64,000 bases of DNA from Neodontobutis hainanensis (GCA_024349245.1 JALDNG010000777.1:94501-158500); one strand, 5' to 3'; shown: positions 1-15,050, counted from the first letter of the stretch. Numbers and translations: made by a program. The notes: a model not told the origin generated them from the sequence alone.

Positions 1-3000
1 GTTGTGTGTGTACATACATCCTCAAACGTTTTTGAAATATCTACTGTACTGTATTTTCTCATCGTATTTGCTAAGGGCATTTCCACAATGATTGTTCATT
101 GTGTCTTTCAAATTGTGCATATTTGTTATTATTTGGTGCTAAACTAGCAAGAATTCTGACAGACAACACAAAACATGTCTTCAGGCTATTCGGAGTGTTT
201 GAGAAAGTTAACCCATGACAGAGGAGTCACTAATGTTTGCTCGTGGCTTCATTATATGGATTGAGGGCAGCAGTGGAAGAGAGTGGGACGCTGTTGCTCT
301 CAATCTGTGACCGAGCTGGAGGCTCCTCTGGCTGACTCACCGACTGGCTCGAGCAAGTCCTAGCACAAGCTTGCCGTCTCACAGCGGCAGTGACAAAGAG
401 CGAGAAAAACTCTTAGCAGTGGACTGATGTGTTACACTCAGAGGGTGCCTCACTGCCAATCTGACAACGTCTAAGCCAAACCAGGGCATTTACAAATCTC
501 ACACCATGCACAGAAGGTTGTTATTGGTGCAAGACTCCTCGATAAGTGGGAAGTGTTGTGACATGCAACAATAAGTGTATGATGAAGTCAGGCTTTTTGT
601 AAATGATGTGTATAGAAGCTTCAAATTATACATAGAAGAATAACACTAAGGAGAACAATATATAAGTTGTTCCTTCAGAGCCTAAAAATCCTATTAGAAG
701 TTTTGTATTTGGCAAGTAGAAAACAAAATTTAATGGTAAGTTCTATGGGCTTTAAATGAATTGTATCCTACGATGAATTATTCTGTTTTAGCTTCAAAAA
801 GAAGCATATTAGACATTTTCAGTGGAGCAGTTGGAGTCTGTTTTGTTCATTTATCTTGGAACATTGTGTTTTGAGGTGTTGCATTAACAGCTCCTCTGAG
901 TGTGGCGCCTGTATCACTGTGTTTTATAAACTGAATGGCTCTGAATCAGTCTCAGTCAAGCAATATTTGATGTTGGTTGTCGGGCAATGACTCAACACTT
1001 AAGCGAGTCTGCGGAGAATATGGTCCTGACCTTGGCTGGAAGAATCTGTTCTGACCGCTTCACCTCTGAATGATACTTTATTTCTATACATTTTATTTTT
1101 ATTGCCGTTTAAAGCTGTAGATCAATGACTAGTCGTCATCGTAGAGACAATGATGTGCCATGTTCTAGAGAAAGTAGCATTTCAGTGACATTTAGCCTCA
1201 CAGGCTACAGTTTTGTTTCGGTACTAATATATTAACGGTACTGTCAAGTTTGGCACATCTGAGAAATTCTGCATATTTAATTTCTGGCACCTGTTGTAGA
1301 ATAATACAGCCTCTGCAGTATATCAATTTGGTCTCATCTGCATAAGATGTCAGATGGGAACCAACTTGTGACAATCTAGTTCCTAGTTAAAAAGTTAATA
1401 TAATGGTTTTTGAGAAGTTGTTTCTGGTTCATGTACAGTTTGTAGAGTGAGTCATACATCCTTGTAACATTAGAGTAAACTGACACGGGTGCACAAACTC
1501 CATATTGCACTGTGAAATATGTATTTGTGACACAACCTTGAGGCAAATAGTCCAAACAGGTTACACAAGATATATATATATAATCATTGTATAAATTATG
1601 TAAATATGTACATATGAAGTATATGTGTGATGCTGAATAAAAAAAAAAAATTCATAATCACGACTCACTTTTCAGAGTCTTTCTTTCACACACACCCTGG
1701 ATAGCATCTGTACATTGCACAGCTCCACTGCATGCCTCAAAGGTTGGTTATTTTTTTTTACAAAGATCTTTATCCACGTGGCTTTTCAGCACTTTTTTTC
1801 TCTTTCTTTTTTCCAATAACTCAATTCTGTTCTTCAAACAGCAAAATAAAATAAAAAAACACTCTCTCCATCTAAGCCTCTAACCATGTACTTGTTTCTG
1901 ACCTTTACACAATGTACCATTTACCTCCTCAAACACACAAATGTCAATAGTGGGTCAGGGTCTTTACCTGGAAACACAGGAGAGCACACGGGCTGCTCTT
2001 TCCTGCACACACCTAAAGTCCAAGTCAAGGCCATGATCAAACACTGAATACAGTTTAGAGTGAAAAAACACCTTTTGTTTTTATCACAAGCCACTTTTGC
2101 TGGTGAATCACTGTATGACCTATAAGAGCTTGGCATGTCTCCACCCTCTGAGTGTTATGACTACCCAAGGCATGACTGGCCGGGGCTTGTGTAATCCCTT
2201 GTGTAAGATGAAGTGCATACCTGCCTTGCTGTGTACTAATACTGAGGTGACACTATAATGTATAAAATACTGAGGACATAATGCTTACTTCCCTTAAGGG
2301 GGTTAAAGGTACTAAATGTTTAAAGGTAATAAACAGAGTGAGGAAGTTAAAGGGATTGTGTTTTTAAAATTATTTCCTTTATCAACACGAGAGGCAGTGT
2401 TATGCAAAAATGTATATCCACAAAGTATCAAAGCACACAAAGAACATTCACTGTAAAGTTTATAGGTTCCTCATTGAAAACCTCTGCTTTCACTTCAATA
2501 ACAAGACGTCATATTAGGCTTGTGGCAGAATAACATCAAGTTTCTGTCTGACTGATAGGAGCATATATAGATAATCAAGACTTTTATAGTTGTATGTATT
2601 CAGAAGAATTCTTCATCAAGCACATGGGAAGCCAAAGTGAGCGAGGTGGCGTGTCACCAGAGTCAGATTAGGTATCAAGTTATCAACACAAGCAGTGTCT
2701 GTCTGTCTGCCCTGTTGGGAGCCTGCCAAGTCAACGATTGCCCAACTCTTCAGAGCAGAGCCCCAAAAAAGTAGGCTTGGTGCAAGTAATGAATATCAGT
2801 AAGGGTTTGTGCAGGAGGCTCTCTGTGTAACAAAATATATTCATCATTCAAGCCATTTGATATTTTCTGATGTAATGGCACTTCTGTATTAAATTGGTGG
2901 TTAATGAGAGTTATGTGGAATTGGGATCGGCTCTCTTTGACTGACTTATCTTGTTTTTCTCCACCATTATGTAAACTTCCTTGTGATCCACCCTTAATAA

Positions 3001-6000
3001 AGTTGCCTAACCGTAATCTGTCAAAGAAGAACCAAACTTCCCTGTGACGTGTTTTCCCTGGGTTTCACACAGTCATCATCAAATACTTCCTAGATTTTCC
3101 ATGACCTCAGTTGATAAATCAAGAAATTACAGAGAAGGTTTTCATATTCTATTCAGTATCACAAGATCAAGATAAAACATGCAACTTATCAAGGAGCGGT
3201 TCACCTGCAGAACGTGCAGCACATGATTTAAATACCGGCTCAGGCCAGTTTGCTCCATCCCTCTATCCATTTCCAGTTTATCTACCGTCTATCTATCTAA
3301 AGCATAGGACATAAATTAAACCACTCAAGGAAATAAAGAAGCATATCTGAGATTTACAAGAACACCTGCTGCTGCGGCTGTGATAATATGTACTATTCTT
3401 CATTCTTTCTGAACTCATCCAAACATCCAAACAATGTGCTGGTGCAGTGGAAACTATATCCACAGCTTTTAAATAACTGTGACCAGATTTTTTTGTGGTG
3501 GTGGGGGGGTCAGATGCCTGCAGAGATCAGTGATGTTGCTCTGACAATGGTTCAGACTGGTGTAAATACTTTGTAAAGTGGCTGGTATCCTGATCTGACA
3601 TTTTAACAAATTTAAAGCACGCCCTGAATTCAACTGAAATGCATTCACGCGCCATGATCTCTGCTGCACTCTTGTGGAAGGACAGTGAACTACAGCTCTC
3701 AAACACAAAACACGGCCTCTAACAGTATAACACTATATTAATCACAAGAAGTTTATAAATACAGTATATGTATGTATCTTTAGCTATCTATTATCTATCT
3801 ATCATCCTATTTTTATTTTTTTTTACTGCAGATGAATATATTGCAGCCATTGGTGATGCTTTCAAAGATGGAGCAATTGTGTTATTGTTGCACCCCCCTC
3901 TGCAGGAGGTAAACAAGAGTTGAGTGATTTCTGGGTCAACAATCTCAGGCACAGACAGGAGGGAAATGACAAGTGCGTGTCTGATGAGGATTTTTTACTC
4001 AAAGTGGCCCCTCAAGGTTCAGCGTTATTGTTGATGACAATTTTTCAGACACATAAAGAGAAAGAAAATATGCCCAGGTCGAAGTTCATTCATTTGCATG
4101 CTGAATGAGTATATGCCAGATACTTAAAAGCCATAAAGCTATTTCAACACAAAATTGAAAACATGCAAGGTTATGGAGACAAATGTGTCCAGAAGAGAGC
4201 AGTGTTTTCATACACCTTCAACACTTGTAAATTTTTGTCCTTCTCACTTAACTCACTTGACTTAATTTACAAAAGAAACAGATGCGCAAGCTTCATTTGT
4301 GAATAAATGTATCCACATCACAATACACCATTTGTCCAGTGTCGGCAGACATGCAGCATATTTCTGCTTCTGATCCAAACAACGTGAAATGACCTGGCAT
4401 TTATTTTTATTGGGATAGTAAACAGCAGCACACGTAAAAAGAAAAAAAGAGAGAGAGAAGTCCATCTGCCCGTGAAAGCAGTTGGCCTGTTCTGGCCTCA
4501 AGTCAGGAGTCAGGTTATAAAAAGTGTTGCCAGAATCAACAGTGAGAGTGAAAACACCCAGACTGCTCTTAAAACACAAAAAGTATTTGACACAAAAGAG
4601 GTGACTTACACAGATGTTTATCTCACATGAAAGGGCAATGAAAGCAAGCTGATAAAATATCTTCCATGTGAAAGACACCAATGAAGAAAGGTGAGCCGTT
4701 AAAGCCCTGAAATATGGTCAACATGTGAAAACGTACATGTATGTGCATCATTTGGTTCAATTATCTGTAAAAGCATCCCTAACACAGGAAATGAGCTGCA
4801 TGTTATTCCATCTTCGCTTTTAGGTGTACCTTTCACCGCAGTTTGCTGGAAATAAATGGGCTCTAGTTTAAACACAGACATCTTTACAAAGAGACATCAC
4901 AGCCATCAACACTTGCTTAGTGTTTTGTTTAGAGGAACTTTTAATGGCCAAAAATACATTCTGCCCCTGCTTCTGAACCATGGTCTGTATTTCACTGACT
5001 CAGAGAAAGGCCTTTGTGTACACTGTCCAGTGGGTCACACCTGCTTCAGGGGATGAGCCTCTATCAGGGCTGGATTATAGGATACTATATCTGCCTTATT
5101 ACAAAGGCTCAATTTGAGGGTGTGTCCCACCACAAAAATAAGTTCTAAAACTGTTTTCCATAATACCTCACTAATACAGACAAAATAAACCACACCATGT
5201 CAAGAGCCTATGCATTGTGTTCAGCAAAAGGGCTGTGCATTTGTGGAAGAAAATGATGTTACTGAACTTCATTCAAAAGAGCCATTAGCAGGGTTTCTGT
5301 GGGTTTTAAATGTTTTTCTGTACCATGTCTTCTCCACTAAAAGTTTGATAAAAGGTGTGTTCTCCAACTTTCCTCCATTAGCAACAGTAGCATAGACACC
5401 GGACCGTGTCAAGCTTGAACAGAGCCAAACACATTACGGTGAGGGATTAAGTCACCAGTGGTTTCCTCTTCGTCTCTTCATTTCCTCTGGGCTGTCCATG
5501 GGTGAGCCTGGGGTTATGAGCAGGGGAGCAGTGAAAGGGCTAATCTTTCATTCCTCTGCATAGCACAAAGGCTTAGCTGACAATAAGCTCACTCTCTTCA
5601 GCATGCAAATATTTAAGACACTCCTTGCTTTGAACAGAAAGTGAGACACACATTTTAGGATGTATTTACACAAGACATGTCCAAGAGTCAGCACTTCCTG
5701 TATGCATGTTTAATTAAACACTAGCTTTACAGACTGATGCAGCTTTACAGACTGCAGAAATGGGACAGAAAATAAATATAAAGATACAACCCTTGTCTGC
5801 TTAGGATAGGTTTGATTGTTTTAAATTTGTAAAATGTGCCACTGAGATTTGAGGTTATATTTAAAGAGATAGACTAGAACAGTTAAAACCTGTTAAATAG
5901 CCTCTTGCTGTATTAAGATATTGATTACTAATGTAATGGTAATGGATACAAAAACTTGCATCATCTGAATTTATGTTAAAAATTCAATGTGAAAACTCAA

Positions 6001-8368
6001 AACGGCATTATTGAGTACTGAAAATGAAGTTAGAGCTATTATAAAAGTAATGAGGTATGTAATAAAATATATACCCCCTAAAACTTTAATATTAGGGAGT
6101 ATATATGTTAAACCTGCAGAAAATATCTGACATTGATTTGATGTCCATTTATTCAGCCGTCAGAACAGGTCACAGCAGATGATGGATGGAGAGGACAAAA
6201 GCATTCACAGACTGGAGGAATGACGGACAAATAAAGGCCTTTGGTGGAAGATGCAGTGAGGGGAACAGTGCAGGATGTGAAAGTAAAGGAGAGAATGGGA
6301 CGACAGCAGGAAGACACAATAATAGAGCAGCGAGAGGCGTGGCGGGAGCACCAAGCCGGGAGTGCACTTTGCATGGCTCCACGCTGTGGGTGACTTTAAT
6401 TACTTTTCAGCGCCGCTGCCTCCGTCCTGGTCATGAGCCGCATGCTCCGATCACCAACCGCTGATTATTGGCCCTTTGTTGGGGCCCCTGCCACTGTCAG
6501 CCTGTAATTACATTTGTGCTGGAGAGCATCTCAGCACGTCACAAAGCTCACAACGCCATTATCCAAGTGCTCTCTAGCTTTTTGTGCTTTAACTGCACCA
6601 CATAGAGGTAGTCAAAGGTTAAAGGCAGTACAAGCAGAAACATTTGTAATGTTTTTTACACAGTTACACGAGCTGTCATGCCATTGGTTAAAGGATAAAG
6701 GTATGTGAAGCATTTCAGATTACAATGGAATGACAATGAATACAGTGAATGTGTTAGTAAACTATCTTTACCCTGTATATATTTCAGCATTTACCTCTTG
6801 TTAAAATAACAGATGATTCCTACTTATTCCTTTGTCTTGTGAAATACCTGCATGTGCTAAATCCGGTTCAGACTTTTACTCTTCCATGTGGCTGTTAAAT
6901 TAAAATTGCATAATAGATGTTCAGTGACTCCCCACACTTTAGTTCATCTCACTTTCTTTAAAAACCATGCTGTAAGTGTTGGAGGAGGCCCTATCACTCA
7001 TGTTCTGCTACACTATGGTTAATCCCAGTGTCAGTGTCGGTGCCTATAACATTCTGCCAGTCTCTTCACTTACTCTCCACTGAACCAAAAAGCCTGACTG
7101 AGGAGGCCTGACAAGAGAACTGCAGGTGTCTGTTGAAGTGTTGCCAGGCCAGGCAGACCATCTCCATAGAGGTACTATATCACACAGTCCTGTCACTGCC
7201 TGTACTTGTCTGTAGGTCACACCTCCCCACGCTATTAGACACCACTGCTCAACACCTCTGAGCTCACCCTCGGCTCACAGGCCAACACCTGCCTGCTGCA
7301 GAAAAACTGAAAAAATAGACAAATACACTTATCGTAAGCTATAAATTGTCAGATGTTGTTATTGTTTTCAAAGAGAACATATTACCCATTTTGTTTATCA
7401 GCTCTTTGAGGTATAAAAGTAGTCCTAACTCACTTTTGAAATCCCACAGACAGACTCACATCTGTCAGACAGGAGACTACAAATGTGTTCTTCATTATGT
7501 GCACAGAGGGATTGACTGACTGTTACCACCTGGTTTTCAGCAGAGTGAATATCTTCTTAACTGATCTTGTGCTGGGCTTTGAAGACATATTTACACTGAC
7601 AGGTGAGTTTTCTGAACCTGTCAGTTTTAATGGTCATTCCTGCTAAATAAAAACAACGCTGAACCAGGAAAGTTGCAGATCTGGTTGTTATAACTAGCTG
7701 ACACTGATTTCCACTACATCAGTCGATTCACAGAGCTTGAATGGAATGAATCCTTGAAGTACAAAGGTCGGTCTCTAGGCAACCATAGGACTGTGCCTGG
7801 AAACACGAATGGGAGTTGTCCTGGCCCAGAGCTGAAAACACCTCTAGGATGGAGTTCATTTAAACCCAAGTGTCACACGAGAAAACACATTTCCTTTCAT
7901 TGTCACATATTTATCCTCTTTCCTTTTACATAAACACAATTACAGCCATATTTTACCGCTGAGGCCTTGTGCCTAAAGTCTGTGTGAATGTCCTGTCAAA
8001 TTCATCTGATGTTTGCTTCATTACGAAATCAGAGGAGCACACTCCATGTGTTGAACAAACCTCCCTGACAAATGGCAAGATTTTTGTTGCTACTAAAAAG
8101 GCAGCTACCAGTGCTACCAATTACCTCAGCGGAGCCAGCCAGCCATCTAGCCTTGCTGACAGATGACTTTGACCTCGGCCAACGAGAGGACTTTCACTTG
8201 ACATGTTATGTTGGGCTCGCTTTGAGAGGAGGTGCTGTACCATGTGAGGCTGATTCTCAAGTTAAATAGTCCACACTACATGCCTGGAACTGACAAGGAC
8301 AGGTATTTCCGTGATGTTTTCTATAACCCTGCAACTGTCAAAACATTCACATAGTAACACTTTCTTCA
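1..8368. other. intergenic region, no gene recognised
   Basis: No open reading frame longer than about 140 codons is present and none has recognisable family similarity or coherent splice sites. The composition is A/T-rich and unremarkable. The only stretch that stands out is a GC-richer block around 6160-6530, described separately. In the human genome the flank of LRATD2 is a gene-poor, enhancer-rich desert, which agrees with an empty region here, but regulatory content cannot be shown from one sequence. Confidence 0.6.
6160..6530. promoter_or_regulatory. candidate conserved non-coding element
   Basis: This block has higher GC than its surroundings and clusters short motifs typical of developmental enhancers: a TTAATTA homeobox core near 6396, and ATTGGCCCTTTGTT near 6468, which contains a CCAAT-box complement (ATTGG) and a SOX/TCF-like CTTTGTT. 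Open frames on both strands are unrelated to known proteins. The call rests on composition and motifs only; cross-species conservation was not tested. Confidence 0.25.
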
Positions 8369-8379
8369 ACAATTCATTC
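8369..8379. repeat. SINE target-site duplication, left copy
   Basis: ACAATTCATTC matches exactly the copy at 8770-8780 on the other side of the SINE. Its 3' half resembles the SINE tail, so the true duplication may be shorter. Confidence 0.55.
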
Positions 8380-8769
8380 ATTTTTTTTCTACCGCTTTGT
8401 CCCGTTAGGGGTCGCAGGTGACTGGAGCCTATCCCAGCAGCTTTGGGCCTGAGTCGGGGTACACCCTGGACAGTGGCCAGTTAGTTGCAGGGCTGACATA
8501 TAGAGACAGACAATGACAAACAATCATTCACTCACATTGATTCACTAGGGACACTTTAGAGTTGCCGATTAACCTGTACATGCATGTCTTTGGACGGTAG
8601 GAGGAAGCCGGAGTACCTGGAGAGAACCCACGGTAACACGTGGAGGACATGCAGACTACTCACAGAAAGACCAGAGTCAGCCAAGAATATTTGAGTCAGC
8701 CGGGTTTTGAACTCATGACCTTCTTGCTGTAAGGCAGGAGTGCTAACCACTCTGCCACGTGCACCCCTC
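8380..8769 (-). mobile_element. tRNA-derived SINE (copy 1) with target-site duplication
   Basis: Read on the minus strand, the element starts near 8769 with a tRNA(Ser)-like head: an A-box-like GTGGCAGAGTGGTTAGCAC and, about 30 bases on, a B-box-like GAGTTCAAAACCC. A long body follows (TCTTTGGACGG, GGAGAACCCACG on the plus strand) and it ends in the widespread fish tail complementary to GACTGGAGCCTATCCCAGC, then a run of ATGAATGAAT type. An 11-bp direct repeat, ACAATTCATTC, lies on both sides at 8369-8379 and 8770-8780 and looks like the target-site duplication, though part of it overlaps the low-complexity tail. A second copy in opposite orientation is at 17.85-18.23 kb. Confidence 0.75.
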
Positions 8770-8780
8770 ACAATTCATTC
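8770..8780. repeat. SINE target-site duplication, right copy
   Basis: ACAATTCATTC, identical to 8369-8379. It sits directly upstream of the tRNA-like head, where a tail-derived repeat would not be expected, which supports insertion. Confidence 0.55.
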
Positions 8781-11700
8781 TTTTTTTTTTTAACAATTAG
8801 TTTCATAATCTGCTTCCTGAGGAACCTGAGAGCTTGACTGTACATTAACTGGACATGGAACTATTAACACAGAATGTACCCAAAAAGTTTATTTATGCAA
8901 TAGCACTTATCTCACCAGAACATTACAGTCTGCCAAAATAAAAATTGAATTATGTAAAAAAAACAACCTTGAACAATGCAAGGATATTTCGGAGTCCTAC
9001 AGTCTCCCGTTTTTGTGATTAAGCCAATATGACTAATGTCACTCCATGTAATTAAAATCAATGAGAAACTGTTAACTTTTGCCCTTCTCTGCTGGGATAG
9101 AAACCCAGGAAATTTCTTTCAATTATGTATTATCAGAGCCAGCAACATTTGAGCTCAAATCAATCAAACTCACTCAGTCAAAGTAACTGAAGCACAATCG
9201 TTTCTTTTAATTGTGACACAGCGTGACTCAATGTTGTTATTAACATCCCCTCTGATTCTACATGCTGCTAAAACGTCCTCGTGTTAATCAGAATTAGGCT
9301 CTTGAGCGGTTCACTCTACACGCACAAAGCTGATCTTTTGTTTTTCCTGCTGCTGTTATTATCGTAATCAAGTTTCTCAAAGCAGTGGAATTTTCTCTGC
9401 TTTCAAGAACACAGTAGGCAGAGAGTGATGAAAATGCACCTTGTGTGTGAGCTTATTACTCTCGGCTTTACACACACACTGTGAATACTCATACACAGTG
9501 GGTAACAAGCCTCACCTTGGCTAAATACCAGCGTAAATTAAGGCTGATTAGTTGAGTCACATAAGTCCTTTGGTTTTGTTTACTGTTGCTTATAAAGTAA
9601 TTGTTTGTTCTATTAATTTTATAATAATTGTGTTAATAAGAAAATATAATAAGATATTTTTTTTGGGTATGCACACAGAATCACATTTTCAACACGTGCA
9701 CATTAATGTGAACGTTTGCCTTTTAACACAAGGTGCAGGGTCCAATATGGTATGATCTCCAAGCAAGCCACCAACAACACATGATATAATATGACAAAAA
9801 ATGCTTGTTTTGAGTCAATGTTTAGGTTTCTTGGCATTGCCTTTGAACTTATCACTTGCTTTCACTGTTATTATTTCATCTCTGACCGTTTGCTGTTCTC
9901 TCCGTTATGGACCAGACTTATTTTCTCTGCCTTAGCTGCCTAGGGTGAGTATTTTGTTTGAAGGTTAGGATCTAAAGGGGTTTTAGTGTGTGTGCCTGGT
10001 AGCGACAGCAGCGCAGGAGCTCAATCACATGGTGAGCACCAGAGGCATCAGCCACCAACAGTGTTGTTGTCAGTGTCTTCTCTGCAATGTCTGCTGACAA
10101 TTTGGTAGAAATAATGAGGTTCACTCCTTTCTAAATTCATCCACTGATTAACAAGGGTTAAACAAAAAAGTTTTAAATTAAAACCCGAGTACAGAAACAC
10201 CTAATTAGAGGGAGGGTAAAGGTCAGAGTTCCAGCTTCCAGCTGTTAGGTCTACCTGCCACACTCAGCATATGTAGCTCCATTTCTGCCACTGAGCAGCA
10301 GTCTGTGTGGATGCTCATTTGGCCTAATTTGATCCCCAGACACAGACAGTGATCAAGGGAAGAGTGCCAAGGATTTTAAAGAGGAAGGTAAAACTGCATA
10401 ATAAGGATATGACATGTAACATGCCAGCTGACCTCACTACAGTTTACACTCTGCAGAGCTGTACAGGTCTCCAGAGAAGTCAATTCTGCCTTTTCTTAAA
10501 ACTGGTGGTGACAGCGCCTCTGCCGCCCATAGCATCATTAGCAGAGAAACCTCGGCATACTGACAATCTCTGTGAGCAAATGGCCTCTCTGAAGAGACAG
10601 GTGAGGTAGAGCCCTGGCGCGGTTCTCCCAGACCAGATTGACTAGCTCCTGAAGCTGATTAAGTCACTGGGGCCTCTGAGTCCCGCAAAGACTGAGATTA
10701 TCAAGCCTCCCAGATAAGTTTCTATACACGGCAAGTATTTGTTTTTGATTACCTCTCCCTCCCTAGATCTTAACTCCTGATGAGAAATAACCCAGAGATT
10801 GATCGATAACTCCCATTTTAAAAAAATGACTGTGACATGCACTTGGAGCAACACCTCGGTCCCCACGTCTCTGGACAGATTCCATGTGCATTTAATGCTT
10901 GCCGTCAGCTGTCCGTAGCCACTGCACAAACTACTGTTCACTGCACTCCATCCCATTCCAAAATTATACAACCAATATGCCCTCAATCAGGATGGCCCAA
11001 GGACTCTGCCATTATGTGTTATTTGCATCATCCAGTTCTAAAGGACAAAGGAAAAGAATTGAAAGCACTCTGCAGTAAAGTACTTATGAGATCTGAGCTG
11101 TTTCTCTGCCAATTTTAGAATTATCAAGTGTCCTTTGCTCTAGATTGTAACTATTTGTCAAATAAAAACTCCATTCGGTTGTACTTTATGTCCAAATATG
11201 ACACTGTTAGTGTCAGATCAAAAGACGGAGCACACAAGTAAAAAAGAACTTTTGTGGAAAATAACTGAACACACAGATGGCAGTCATTAAAAGTCCTTGC
11301 ATGCATTCATAACTAATCTGAAAATTGCTAATGCGGCACACTACAATTTTCTGTTTTTAAGAATATGGCACTTTGAAAAGTAATTACTCTTGGAGCCTCA
11401 TGGAAGTTGTTAGTAATTTGGTTGTTTAGAAAGGAAACTGTAGCTGGATGAGGAGAGCACACAGAATGCTAAAATCAATTTGGAGCCCTCCCTTGCTTGT
11501 TAGTTCTTGTTGTATATGTTCTTTGGTTGAAGAGAAAGAAACAGTGACAATTTTAGTGCATGACCAGAGGGGACTCAGCAGCACAGTGTGTGCAGAAAAG
11601 ACACATAATGAGGAAGTAAATGCATGTGGGTAGTCTGTGCATGTGCGCTGACATTAATTCAGATAAACACACAGGCTTCTCTGCTTTGATATAGACAATG

Positions 11701-14700
11701 TATCAACAACATCTTAAGGACCCAAGACAAACTTTGTGACTTAGCTGAAACAATCTATAGATGCCTAAACATGGATTAATATCTCAAATTAAAGTAGCAG
11801 GTTGATACACTGACTGGCTTTAGCTACTACAACAATAGAGGCTCTAAAACAAACCATTAATTTTATTGTTACATACAAAAATTACACTATATCTTGAAGT
11901 TAGTAAAATCCATTAAAATTTCAACATCAGAGCAAACCTTCTTCAGAACTCTCAATTACAAATGTCTGTGATGTTTACAGTCCCTGCAGGTAAAGTCAGT
12001 TTACACCAATGACAAAGTGTAACCCTAAAGTCAGGACTCAAAGACATTTATAATACAAGTCATCCCCACTGAGTAACATTGAAACAAAGGCAGTCTGTGG
12101 CCATGGAACAGAGTTAAAAGTGAAAGTATAGTGCCCTTGTGAGATGAACAGATTGATTAAAAAACCCAATGACATTTATTTATAGTAAAGAACGTTTTTT
12201 TTCTCCCATTTGTCATTGCTTGTGCCCTTTTACAGCAGCTGTATGCCACAGAATACAGCTGTTTAAACAGATAAACGACTGATAAGAAACTGTTGGGTTG
12301 CTCTGTCCTTTGACTCCACCACTCTGCCCTTGCGTCCTCTAATTTAGCGGCTTAATGGTGCGTTAACAGCGGTAGGTTACAATATGTAAATGTGGCTTTT
12401 ATATTTCAAAGTGACTCACTGCTTCCCCACACTATGAACAAGGTCTCAACAGTAAATGGCAGTGGAACAAACCCACAATAGCAGCTCCCTTAATGAACAA
12501 CTAAACTGATGTGATCTTGGCGCCTGATAGCAAGAAAAGACAGAGCTGTTTTGCCGAAAAATGTTCAGCGCAAACTAAGACCTGCTGCCAAAAAGAGCTG
12601 CTAGAGGGAAGGAGCACAACAACAGCGGAGATCAACAAAGCCAGGGCAGACAATGAAGCCACCTGCCTCTTGTGCGTCTCACGCCACTCAGCTGTGCCAC
12701 TTGGCCACAAACCGCAAATAAGAGCTCCAGGCAACACTTTGCACAAAATACACAGCCAGCATTGTTAAAAAAAACAAGACAGAGTTGAAAAGTCTGGCTC
12801 ATGGGTGAAACACCTCCAATATTGGGACTGGTACATTTCTACTGCTGCGTCACATGACATCGCAGTGTTATATCCATCCATGTGTGTCACCAAGGAGTTT
12901 CCTGGCATCACTCCGGTGAAAAAAAGAGCCTGTGTGTATAACTATTGTGTTACTCACAGACCACATGGCTGGTGCAATCAACCGACCTTCACAATTATTG
13001 GTTGCTACAGGTTTCACTGCAAATAGAACTGGTCTCCCCCAAACCAGAAACCTTTACATGTACACCTCTAACATCTGACATAGTGCACAACAACTGAACT
13101 ATAAAGCATCATTGGCCCCCAGGACTTTGCCTAATTTACTGCCTTGTGTTGAAAGCTGTCATGAACTGGTGATGGCTAACATTGAAAATGACATTTAATG
13201 AAAGTTACATAAGAGCCAGTCTCCTCTATGTCAATAAGCAGGACGTGTGTGTATGTGGTGATATATATTTTCTTCACCAGTTGCATCACAGTCTCCATAC
13301 ATCATTTCAACGTATACCTGTTGTACTTGTAGATATTATAAGCACTGAACTGGAATTGCCTTTTTTCTATATCCTAGCGCAAAAATAAAACATGCTGTTT
13401 CACTGTAAAAGCAGAGGTATTAATACAAATCTTCATTTTCAGTTAGTTTTTGAGGAAAAAAAATAAATTAAATTCTCTTTTAAAAAACAGCCAAAAATTT
13501 AGAAAGACCTAAGTGAAGTGACTGTCTGAGAAGCTGGTTTTGAAAACCTTGTGCTTCAGATTGGCCTTGAATGTCAAGTAATGGAAGGAGACAACAAGAA
13601 AAGCTTTTTGAAACTAAATGCTTGAGAAAGACATATAGCAATAATGGCACAACCCAGGCCAAAACAAACTATCCACACAGTCGGGCTCGTCTTGTTAAAT
13701 CACATTTGATTTGGTTTAAAGATATCTAATATACTCAGGCGAGACAGGAACAGACAAGAGCCTAAGGAGGGCTTTGCACGTCCTGATTTGATTACAACTC
13801 TGCCAGGGCCATCAGATGTCTACTGTTATTATGAACCAGATGCAACATATTTCAACACTCTCTGGAGTCTGGACTAACAGTCGTACAAACCTACAGGATT
13901 TGTTTATTGGGTTATGTGGAACATAAGCCAAATATCTTCTTTACTGCTGTCATTCAACATTAAAATTAATTTACAACCAGTTTTGGCATAAAGTAATGGG
14001 TATGTTGAGGATATGTTGACTTGGCAACATGGAAACATACATGTGTTACGTACATGCTTGTATTCCTCTTTTCCTCCAATACTCTTTTAATTCAATAATC
14101 TGGAATTAAAGTTTTCAATGTAAAGTTATAACAAGTGAAGTAGCATTTGTAATGTCAAGGCTCTCTGCTACAATGACTATTTGTTCTATTGTTATAAACT
14201 AATCAATAACAATTTGCGTAAAATGTGTTTTTCCAAAGCTGCAATAAAAACACTTAACAGTTAGGAATCTAAATGTATGTGCAACAATAAAATGTAATGC
14301 CTTCCTATAAGTGGCAACTTACCACCTGCTCTTTGTTTGGGTTTGTGTTCGAATGTGGGCAGATGGTTTGAAATGCATACATTATGAAAGATTAATTCAG
14401 GGCTTGTATAAAAGGTTTGTCATCCAAACTGTCTGTTTTCCTTTGTCTTTTCCTGTGTGCTGAGTCAAATCTAGAAAGTAGTTTAAGCCAAAGCACCATA
14501 TTTTATGTTATAGAAATCTATTTGACCCATCTGATATGAATAACAGGACAATAACAGACTTGAAATGAGAGCCAGAGCCGAGGTTTACTCAAACTCAGGG
14601 TACACTTCACACAAACACATCTTGGCAGCACAGAGCTAACATTCTCCAGATTTCCCTCGGAGGCAGGAATCCTTCTTGCATTCATCGAGCAGCTCCGATA

Positions 14701-15050
14701 CTGTTCTGTCTGTGTGTGAGCCGAGGGATGAAGGCAAACCACACAAGGATCAAGAAACAAGACACCCTATGAATAGAGAAACACCTGGGTTTAAAGAGCA
14801 GTGACATGTGTGAGGCTCAATATAAAAATGACTTTGTGAGAACAAGTGACAACATGAATCATTTAATTTTCTCTTTAAATTTATCTATCTAAGGCCATCT
14901 AGATTTAGGAGATGTGGAGACTTTAAGGCAACAACAGCACATTCATATGAGAACAACAAGGTGTCCGCTTCAACAACGGAAGTCTGCTACAGGTTAAAGA
15001 AGCAGGAGGTGAAGTTGGTTAAAGGCTACCCTCTAAAGTCAGTGGAAAAG
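8781..15050. other. intergenic region including lratd2 3' UTR
   Basis: No coding exon is recognised. The right part must hold the 3' UTR of lratd2. Two possible polyadenylation signals for a minus-strand transcript are ATTAAA at 14862-14867, about 190 bases past the stop, and AATAAA at 13903-13908, about 1.15 kb past it; the sequence alone does not decide between them. Confidence 0.5.

Noticed and set aside
4262..4681. 139-codon open frame on the minus strand
   Set aside because: Cys- and Phe-rich composition with no family similarity, no splice partners and no conserved motifs; most likely chance.
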